Shown here one piece after another: positions 55,897-62,181 of a DNA stretch of 62,181 nucleotides. The notes under the pieces are model-generated. The model searched no databases, had not been told where the DNA came from, and saw only the letters and a program-made list of their open reading frames with translations. The DNA lies in NCBI GenBank assembly GCA_964459305.1, contig CAYWNA010000050.1:1-62181 (forward strand), read 5' to 3'. Numbering within the stretch: the first letter of the stretch is position 1; each line of letters begins with the position of its first letter. The translations under genes and the position numbers were made by a program. Source of the DNA: CAYWNA01 sp964459305. Lineage in GTDB: Bacteria; Planctomycetota; Planctomycetia; Pirellulales; Pirellulaceae.

Positions 55897-56109
55897 ATGC
55901 TGTCTAAGTCAGAACGATGGGTACTTGGAGTTTATCGACAATTCCTAATCACACCTGGTCAAATGCTGTGCTTCAATCGTCCAAACATCAAGAAACACAG
56001 GTCAGCATTTCGGCGATTGGCTGAAAAAGGATTCTTGGTCGAAGAGAAATTCAGTGGTGGATATTCTCTCACGCACGCCGGTTTTACAGCAATGAAGAGC
56101 TGCGCCTAG
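55897..56109 (+). CDS. Small winged-helix-like protein
   Basis: Protein of 70 residues; ATG at 55897 with GGGAG eight bases upstream. The sequence is basic, with a helix (HRSAFRRLAEKGFLV) followed by a hairpin-like EEKFSGGYSLTHAGF. This layout resembles a winged helix DNA-binding domain (recognition helix plus wing), ending with LTHAGFTAMK as in many wHTH proteins. Family and target are unknown. It converges with the HZS-alpha-like gene. Confidence 0.55.
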   Translation: MLSKSERWVLGVYRQFLITPGQMLCFNRPNIKKHRSAFRRLAEKGFLVEEKFSGGYSLTHAGFTAMKSCA

Positions 56110-56193
56110 GTCTCCAAAGCAAACCGTAGCGGGTGTCTTCGATTCCCTTGTCCCCGACACCCGCGAATAACTCTGTGTGAACGATCCACGAAG

Positions 56194-59070
56194 TCAGTCT
56201 GACCCGTTCAATTGTGCGCGTAGCGCCGCCACCGGATGACCGAGAGCAGCGTCCGCCGTGGATATCGTCTCCACATGCGCTTCGGCCTGGACGATCGAAT
56301 CGGGAACGGTCCGAAGAAGTGTCTCCTCGAAAGTCACATTCGGACGATAGTTCGGATGCGCCTGGTATTTGGCGTTCAGGCGTCCCCAGTAGGAACGGTG
56401 AAATGGGCAATTGACGTCGAGCCAGTTCGTTATCTGCAGAAACTCCTCGTCGCTCAGGCGAACATCCTTGTGCGATTCGGCCAGTTGGTCGGCGTAGGCC
56501 TGCAGCCTTGAGTCCTTCAACGCGACTTTGCCTTGGGACAACATCGCGGCGAGCGGGCTGGTCACGGCACCAAGCGTGTAGGGCGGAAGATATTCGATCC
56601 CGGCAGACCCGACGTTCTCGTCCCGCGGTTTGCGATATCCGAGCAGTTGTTTCTCGCTCTTCGCGAGCTTGATCAGATTGTAGTAGGAGACGCTGTAGAT
56701 GCCCTGCGGGTCGCCACAAAGACTCAGGCCGCCTTCCGTCATTTCTGCGTTGTGACATTCGACGCAGTGTCCGTTCCATACCGGCTGGATCTGCCGATCA
56801 TAGTCAAACAGCCTTCTCGCGGTCGTCTCGCCCGGCTGGGGCGATGGCGTCGAAGGCCGGCGCAGCATCGCCATGGGCACACCCGTCGATGGATGCTGCT
56901 TCTGGTTCGGCATCTCGTGGCATCCGACGCAGCTTCGTGTCTCGCCCGGCATGTAATGAACGTACGTGCGTTCGGTTTGGACCGCCAGATGATTCTCGTC
57001 GAGTGCCTGAAAGTAGATGTTCCGCAGGGCCGGAACGTAGAACTGCGCGGAACCGTCCTCCTCGACCGGCACGATGCCGTACTGGGCCTTCAGTCCGAGG
57101 AAACCATCGCCGATCGCCGAGTGCGCCATACCGTCCCGATCGTCTTTGTACCAGGATTTGCGGATCGCCCAAGGCCGCGGGACCTGTTCCAGGATCCGCA
57201 AGTATTTGACGGTTCCTCGGCCCACGCCTTCCATGCCTTTGTAGACATCGGTTACCACGCAGAGAGCCAACCCCCGCTCCGCTAGTTCCGAGTCTATCGG
57301 CGGATCGACCACGGGCGGCGTCTCTCGCGATGCAAGCGGATAGGGATGCCAGCAAGATATCTCTTCGTCCTTGTACAGGAGCGTTTCGTTTCCCGCGCCA
57401 TCGAGCAAACACAAGTCGTACGCCTTGGGGTCGCTCCACGCAGGCCCCTTGGGCTTTCGAGTTGCGATGAACAGGTTTTCCGACACGGGATAGGGATCCT
57501 TGAACAACCGACCAAGCGTTCCCGTCTTGTCGTGCGCCCACTCACCGTTCTCGTCACGAAAATGGAATCCCGTGTGCGCCAACGCCCGAATGTCGTCCGT
57601 AACAAAATGCATTGTCTCGGTCGAACGGATATCGTCCGACGTGTCGATCACAATGACCGCGCCCATCGCGTTGTTCGGACAGCAATGCGACGTTCCCAAC
57701 ATGACGATCTTCCCTTCGGCGCCGGGGATGGGTCGAGGGTAGATCATCGTTTCCGGAAAAGTGATCGTGTTGCCGTAGACTTCGGCCGAGGCCGACCCGT
57801 CCGGGTTCATCGACCAAAGACACTTCAAGTTTCCGGCGGCCTTGTCGACGTACTCCCAGCGGTGGTAGAGGATTCGGCCGTCCGGCAACATGGCAGGGCT
57901 GGCTTCGCTAACCGGGCTGTTCGACAGCGGGCGCATGTTCCCACCGTCGGCGTCCATGCGGTACAAGTTCTTTGTCGTATAAACGTCGCCGGCGTTGCAG
58001 AGGATGCCGTATTGGCACCGAGTCGTCGCAAACACGATCCCGCCATCGGGCAAGTAGCAGGGATGCAGGTCGTCTGTGCCGTGGTGGTAGCCTGTCGAGC
58101 CGTACAGCCGGACCAACTCGGCTTCGTTGTCCACGGGGAATGTCAACTGGCGCAGGCCGTTACCATCGACGCCGACCTCGAAAATCCGGTAGCCTTCATC
58201 CGTGGCCTTCTTATAGTCGAAGACGATCTTCGTGGCGTCGTACGAAATGTCAAAACGGTTGACAACGCCCTCGCTCAGTTCGGGCACCAGGTCCTTTGCC
58301 ATGCCCATCCTCAAATCCAGCACGCACAGGCCCCCACCGGGCGTCCACCGGCTGTTGACGTATTCTGTGTAGACGTGGTTCGCCGATAGCGTGAAACGCC
58401 TGACGAAGAAGAGCTTCTCGATGCCCTGCTCGAGCAGTGTCTGCGCGGCATCGGGATTGAACTGATGCGGAGCCTCCTCGGCGGGCGACGCCGTTAACTT
58501 CACCGCGGGCGCGGCGGTTTGCTGTTTGTACACCGACGCTTCCGGCATCTTCGGGGCGACGTTCGTCACCACAAACTCGACGCTCCCATTCCTGCCTGCC
58601 CCCGTGTCGATTCCCACTTGGGCCTCGAACCGCGTGTACTTGCCGTCGAGCTTGAAACGGAGCAACGAAGGCCCATGGGCCCAGAAGCCGTTACCGACAG
58701 CCTGACCGGCGATTTCAAGGGGCTTTCCCTTTTGGTTTTCGTTAACGTACAACCGACCCCAGCCGACTTGGGCGTGGTTTGGCTTAAGCGTGGCGACGTC
58801 TACCGACTTGCCATCCTTGCCGATCAGCTTCGGCGCCGCCCAGATCGCCTGATCGCTTCGATAGTTGTCCCCACCGAACGACACGACCAGATAGAGATCA
58901 CGAACGCCGGTGACATCCACCGCAACGCTTTGCGCCTTGTCCCCACCCCGAATCAACTTGGTCTTGACCGGCTCGAACGTCGCGCCGGAATCTTGCGCTG
59001 GCAGGATATTTGTGACCAGCGACAATAGAACGAGAATGGCGACGGACCTGCAGAGGCTCAACAAACACAC
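56194..59070 (-). CDS. HZS-alpha-like exported diheme beta-propeller protein with NPCBM domain (paralogue 3)
   Basis: Protein of 958 residues starting at GTG 59070 with AAGGA nine bases upstream. The frame remains open to 59511 but has no start near a site. The signal peptide is about 1-24 (VAILVLLSLVTNILPAQ). An NPCBM-like carbohydrate-binding domain (about 35-170: RDLYLVVSFGGDNY, NGFWAHGPSLLRFKLDGKYT, GSVEFVVTN) precedes the TolB-like propeller (HPCYLPDGGIVFATTR, SPAMLPDGRILYHRWEYVDK). CVGCH at 714-718 and CVECH at 769-773 bind hemes. The N-terminal carbohydrate module suggests attachment to a glycan substrate. The next upstream genes on this strand are the 387-residue exported protein and the isomerase-like gene. 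Confidence 0.8.
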   Translation of the reverse strand: MCLLSLCRSVAILVLLSLVTNILPAQDSGATFEPVKTKLIRGGDKAQSVAVDVTGVRDLYLVVSFGGDNYRSDQAIWAAPKLIGKDGKSVDVATLKPNHAQVGWGRLYVNENQKGKPLEIAGQAVGNGFWAHGPSLLRFKLDGKYTRFEAQVGIDTGAGRNGSVEFVVTNVAPKMPEASVYKQQTAAPAVKLTASPAEEAPHQFNPDAAQTLLEQGIEKLFFVRRFTLSANHVYTEYVNSRWTPGGGLCVLDLRMGMAKDLVPELSEGVVNRFDISYDATKIVFDYKKATDEGYRIFEVGVDGNGLRQLTFPVDNEAELVRLYGSTGYHHGTDDLHPCYLPDGGIVFATTRCQYGILCNAGDVYTTKNLYRMDADGGNMRPLSNSPVSEASPAMLPDGRILYHRWEYVDKAAGNLKCLWSMNPDGSASAEVYGNTITFPETMIYPRPIPGAEGKIVMLGTSHCCPNNAMGAVIVIDTSDDIRSTETMHFVTDDIRALAHTGFHFRDENGEWAHDKTGTLGRLFKDPYPVSENLFIATRKPKGPAWSDPKAYDLCLLDGAGNETLLYKDEEISCWHPYPLASRETPPVVDPPIDSELAERGLALCVVTDVYKGMEGVGRGTVKYLRILEQVPRPWAIRKSWYKDDRDGMAHSAIGDGFLGLKAQYGIVPVEEDGSAQFYVPALRNIYFQALDENHLAVQTERTYVHYMPGETRSCVGCHEMPNQKQHPSTGVPMAMLRRPSTPSPQPGETTARRLFDYDRQIQPVWNGHCVECHNAEMTEGGLSLCGDPQGIYSVSYYNLIKLAKSEKQLLGYRKPRDENVGSAGIEYLPPYTLGAVTSPLAAMLSQGKVALKDSRLQAYADQLAESHKDVRLSDEEFLQITNWLDVNCPFHRSYWGRLNAKYQAHPNYRPNVTFEETLLRTVPDSIVQAEAHVETISTADAALGHPVAALRAQLNGSD

Positions 59071-59387
59071 TTGATTGGTTCCTTGACTGGAATACTGAGG
59101 ACAGAAAAACCCTATTGTAGCCGGTGCTGCCTTGCCGAGACCAGGCGGCGTAGTATCGCAGGAATGACTCCCGCCCCGTTTCTGACGCCCTTCCCGGGCG
59201 TTCGGCAGAGACGCTTTGGCCGCGATCTCTGATGAGTCGGGACAGATCTCAACCCGTTCCACGTGGTAGCCAGCTTTGTGGATGTGGATCACAGCCGACT
59301 GAATGGCCGATTCCAGTGTCGGAGCGTCACGATGGGAATCCGTTGTAGTATCGAGCGGAACGAGTCCGGGGCATTCTATTTGGCCTT
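59071..59387. other. Intergenic region upstream of paralogue 3, with a possible coding relic
   Basis: This 317-bp gap has no start codon with a site. The reading frame continuous with paralogue 3 encodes, around 59215-59330, a stretch TLESAIQSAVIHIHKAG then YHVERVEICPDSS that looks like the end of a small planctomycete protein. It may be a relic. Nothing else is seen. Confidence 0.4.
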
Positions 59388-60551
59388 TTACGGTTCTTCT
59401 TCCGCGGCGATGGCGGCTTCCTTCCAGCGATCTCGCCAGACGTCGGCCGCTGCTTTGCGCAGCGAGGCTTTGCTCCAGAGGCCGAGCAAGGGATCGGGAA
59501 TGGACTGGCAACCGGGGCTTGCGATCAGGAAGAAAAACTCGCTCTGCTCCTTGGGCTGGAGTTGGAACAGGTACTTGAGGTTCCCGCTCTTGTAGAGTCC
59601 CTGGTCCTTCTCGCCGCCCACATCGACATACCGTTCCGCCCGCTCGTTCAATTGGCCGGCGATGAGCTTGCTTTCGTCGATGGGCATACTCGGATCGAAG
59701 ATCCAGAGGACGTTCAGGATGGTATTGCGATCGGATGCCCTGGGATGCGGCGCGACGGTGACCTCGAGCCGCCCGTCGCGGTTGGCGTCAGCGGCGTCGA
59801 AACGGACCACGCCGGGAACGTGTTGGCCCCAGGTGTCCACGGGATCGATCGACTGCTTGTCCACCCCTTCGACCAGGGCCACGACCGGGCGGAGACCGGC
59901 GCTGGGGTGATGGCTTTCGCAGAAACCGAGCATCACCGTGCGCTTGGCATCCGGCTCGACGGCGAAGCGATAGGTGATGGGTACGCCGCCCATTCCGGCG
60001 GAAATATTGCGAAAGGCCGGGTCGCATTCCACAGTCGGCTTCGCCCATCCGGGCAGTGCCTGGACGCCGCCGGTGCAGCCCCACTCGCGCTCTTTCCGCA
60101 CTGGCTGCAGGCTGGCGGGCAGGGCAAGCGAGGATCTTCCTTTCATGCTGCCCATCGATTCGCCAAACTTCATTTCCTCGGGAACCACCAATTCCAGTTG
60201 AACCCTCGCGGGCGCCTCGCCCGTGTTGGCAAGCACTGCCTCTAGAACGTCCACGCCGGAAGGCCAGACCGGTGCGCGGTAGACCGATTGAGTCAGCGTG
60301 ACCGGACCCGCCTCGACGCAGGTGACGGCCATTGGCATGGAGGCTTGCTCGGCGCGGTGGTCGGTTACGCGCGCGCCTTGCGGTTCGATGATCTGCAGAC
60401 GCACCGCGCCCCAGGGTTCGATCAGCGATCCGTCGTCCGCGACCTTCGACGGCGGGAAGCCGGGGGAACGCAGCTCGACGTCGGCCATAGCCCCCGTCGC
60501 CCAGAAAACAGCGAAAACGACTATCGACAAGCGTGGCACATTACGTGTCAT
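59388..60551 (-). CDS. Exported protein of unknown function in the isomerase operon
   Basis: Protein of 387 residues. ATG at 60551 has GGGAGGAAA upstream and overlaps the upstream stop codon (ATGA), which fixes the start. A signal peptide (about 1-25, LSIVVFAVFWATGAMADV) precedes a beta-rich domain: AVLANTGEAPARVQLELVVP, RDGRLEVTVAPHPRASDRN, and a C-terminal Trp/Lys-rich helix (DVWRDRWKEAAIAAEEEP). A DxNxDG-like segment (DANRDGRLEV) may bind calcium. No family is recognised. Translational coupling indicates co-expression with the L-fucose-isomerase-like protein. Confidence 0.68.
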   Translation of the reverse strand: MTRNVPRLSIVVFAVFWATGAMADVELRSPGFPPSKVADDGSLIEPWGAVRLQIIEPQGARVTDHRAEQASMPMAVTCVEAGPVTLTQSVYRAPVWPSGVDVLEAVLANTGEAPARVQLELVVPEEMKFGESMGSMKGRSSLALPASLQPVRKEREWGCTGGVQALPGWAKPTVECDPAFRNISAGMGGVPITYRFAVEPDAKRTVMLGFCESHHPSAGLRPVVALVEGVDKQSIDPVDTWGQHVPGVVRFDAADANRDGRLEVTVAPHPRASDRNTILNVLWIFDPSMPIDESKLIAGQLNERAERYVDVGGEKDQGLYKSGNLKYLFQLQPKEQSEFFFLIASPGCQSIPDPLLGLWSKASLRKAAADVWRDRWKEAAIAAEEEP

Positions 60552-62044
60552 ACGGTTTCCTCCCGTGGCGCTCTTTCGGGCGAATTGATAACTTTGATTC
60601 CCCACATCTGACAGAAGTTCTCCACGTCGCGCCGGTGATTACCGGCAAAGACCACTTGGTGGAAGCCCAGCACGTCCCGGCAGTCTTCGACTCGATCCAT
60701 CTTGATCTTCACATCAGTGCGGCAGCCGCCGGCCGGCGGGGTGTCCTGGTTGCCCACGACGACGCCGGTGTCCAGGATCAGTTCGTTTGGGTTCTGGAAG
60801 CGAACTAGGGTGACCGGCCGACCTTCTTTCCAGAGGACCTGGAGAGCGACACCGAGGTCGGATTCGGAGTGCGATCGCAAGATGTGACGTTCCTGGGGAC
60901 CGTCGAATCCGTCCAGCTTCGTGGCGCAAACACAGTGCGCTGCCAGGAGGAGGTTCTCAACCGTCTCCGGTACGGGATCGTTCATGAAGCTCGGCTTGTC
61001 AAAGAGGTAGCTGGTGAACATGAGCGATATGGCACCGAAAACATCGGCTTCGCACCCGTAGGTGACGCCGCCGTCCTGGAACATGGAGACCGCCATGCAA
61101 GGCGGCGTCGGCACGACGTGCGAGGAGACCATGCCGAGACAGTCGGACGTAATGGCGTTCGCTTTCTCGTCGCGGCAGATGCGTTTGGCCGTAAGGAAGG
61201 CACGAGCGGCGTTGTGCAGATCTTCCTCGCTGGGCTCAACTACGCTCTCCGCGTCTTTCGCGGCCTTCTTGGCGATCTCGCGAGCCTCGTCGGTCAGTGG
61301 CATCTGGTGAAACAGTTCGTGGAGGTTGTCCCGTGGGATGTAGCGAACCTTGGTGCCAAGCCGCTCCAGGACGGTTTCCTTGCGTTCCTTGCCCCTGAGC
61401 ACCAGCAGCCGCGTCTCTTCGAACTGGCGTTTGGCACGGATCATGCGGAACGCCTGTTCCATCGCGCTGGTCTCCAGCGAAGAGATCACGTGGATGCCCG
61501 GCATCCTGGATATCTTGAGCACGTGCTGAGTGAAGGCAGTGCCGATGGGCGCCCAGATGATCGCGGGGATACCGGCCTTCTTCACCGGATCGAGCCACCG
61601 CCAGCAATGAAGATGCTGCAGATGGATCAAGATGGCGTCGACTTTCTCCGCCTTGGCCTTTTCGACCCAAGCGGCGACGTTCTCTTGCTTCTCGATTGGC
61701 GTTGGGTCCATATCGAGCGTGATGCCCGTGTTGTCGGCCATCTCCTTGAAGGCGGCTTCGTATTCCTTGCGGTGGCCTTCCAGGTCGTACGACGTACCGG
61801 GCCAACCCAGCCAGTAGGGCGGCTCACGCCGGAGAATGACCTCTTTGATGCGGACCTTCGGAGCAGGCCGCAACGACTGCAAGTCGATGTGCTTGTCGAG
61901 GCCTTCGCTCTTGGGTTCATCATTCGCCGCTAGGGCAACGAAAGGCGTCGCCGCAAAAGCCGCGATCGAGGAGGCCACGAAACAGCGTCGGGACACCGTG
62001 CAGCAATTGCATCCGTGGTACGGGAGGTGAGGGATCTTAGCCAT
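60548..62044 (-). CDS. L-fucose/L-arabinose isomerase-like exported protein
   Basis: Protein of 498 residues; ATG at 62044 chosen ahead of the signal SRRCFVASSIAAFAATPFVALA, which is twin-arginine-like. Frame to 62158 lacks a site. The fold resembles L-fucose isomerase-type enzymes: two Rossmann-like parts (EKVDAILIHLQHLHCWRW, AIIWAPIGTAFTQ, GIHVISSLETSAMEQAFRMI) and a C-terminal domain with PVTLVRFQNPNELILDTGVV. The family usually isomerises aldoses to ketoses using Mn2+ bound by Glu, Asp and His residues; Glu/Asp ligands could not be confirmed. The stop overlaps the start of the next gene by four bases. Confidence 0.72.
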   Translation of the reverse strand: MAKIPHLPYHGCNCCTVSRRCFVASSIAAFAATPFVALAANDEPKSEGLDKHIDLQSLRPAPKVRIKEVILRREPPYWLGWPGTSYDLEGHRKEYEAAFKEMADNTGITLDMDPTPIEKQENVAAWVEKAKAEKVDAILIHLQHLHCWRWLDPVKKAGIPAIIWAPIGTAFTQHVLKISRMPGIHVISSLETSAMEQAFRMIRAKRQFEETRLLVLRGKERKETVLERLGTKVRYIPRDNLHELFHQMPLTDEAREIAKKAAKDAESVVEPSEEDLHNAARAFLTAKRICRDEKANAITSDCLGMVSSHVVPTPPCMAVSMFQDGGVTYGCEADVFGAISLMFTSYLFDKPSFMNDPVPETVENLLLAAHCVCATKLDGFDGPQERHILRSHSESDLGVALQVLWKEGRPVTLVRFQNPNELILDTGVVVGNQDTPPAGGCRTDVKIKMDRVEDCRDVLGFHQVVFAGNHRRDVENFCQMWGIKVINSPERAPREETV

Positions 62045-62181
62045 GGCAAGCGTACCTGTGTGAAGGTTGGAGGATGGGGAAACTGGGTTGTTGCGGTACA
62101 CCAGAAGAATCGATTGTTTTGAAAGCCAATGGGTGGTAGCAACCGTTCGGCTGACCATCAGGTCGCCCCACGGGTCAGACC

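Noticed and set aside
59071..59511. 441-nt N-terminal extension of HZS-alpha-like paralogue 3
   Set aside because: A signal peptide starts at the GTG at 59070 with AAGGA upstream; the extension would bury that signal inside the protein.

Overview
The window looks like a chromosomal segment of a planctomycete, most likely a Pirellulales-type bacterium. The pointers are a giant surface protein with the LEPR-XLL-type N-terminal sorting motif and a dockerin, a paired ECF sigma factor and Ser/Thr kinase, several PQQ-type beta-propeller proteins, a DUF1080 hydrolase, Tat-exported Gfo/Idh/MocA and TIM-barrel isomerase proteins, hydrazine-synthase-alpha-like (HZS-alpha-like) diheme proteins, and many dispersed palindromes between genes. 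This rests on recognised families only; no database search was run.

Layout. 1-3.2 kb: tRNA-Glu(CTC) with an intrinsic terminator, then the first HZS-alpha-like diheme beta-propeller protein. 3.6-9.8 kb (minus strand): a DUF6807/PmoA-like protein, a second HZS-alpha-like protein and a C25-like predicted protease. 10.4-14.5 kb (plus): a BamA system split into a five-POTRA protein and a separate barrel lipoprotein, then a zinc-ribbon membrane protein. 15.2-16.9 kb: a polytopic membrane protein closed by a terminator. 17.0-20.0 kb (minus): a retron-type reverse transcriptase with a 242-nt structured leader, behind a PlsC-like acyltransferase. 20.2-28.7 kb: a GH123/DUF4091 glycosidase, a DinB protein, a membrane protein, a membrane-anchored PQQ propeller, a broken kinase and L-rhamnose mutarotase. 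29.1-35.1 kb: a 1992-residue surface protein. 35.2-38.5 kb (minus): an oxidoreductase, DUF1080 and alpha/alpha-barrel operon. 38.8-41.5 kb: a symporter relic and the kinase-ECF pair. 42.3-50.0 kb (minus): a methyltransferase-PQQ fusion, a zinc-ribbon/STN-like protein and a pseudokinase. 50.7-55.7 kb: a sodium:solute symporter with a TIM-barrel isomerase, facing a WD40 membrane protein coupled to a small ORF. 55.9-62.0 kb: a small wHTH-like protein, the third HZS-alpha-like protein (with an NPCBM domain), an exported protein and an L-fucose-isomerase-like protein.

Function. Much of the content fits polysaccharide and sugar turnover at the cell surface: GH123, DUF1080, rhaM, the isomerases, the symporter, Gfo/Idh and the dockerin protein. 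Three exported diheme HZS-alpha-like proteins are interspersed, with no hydrazine synthase partner genes in view. The strongest candidate for an uncharacterised system is the retron: an RT resembling the myxobacterial Mx162 group, with a structured leader and no obvious effector gene. The second theme is a set of dispersed palindromic repeat families. One perfect copy supplies the stop codon of a gene, and one family keeps the same two internal mismatches in different copies.
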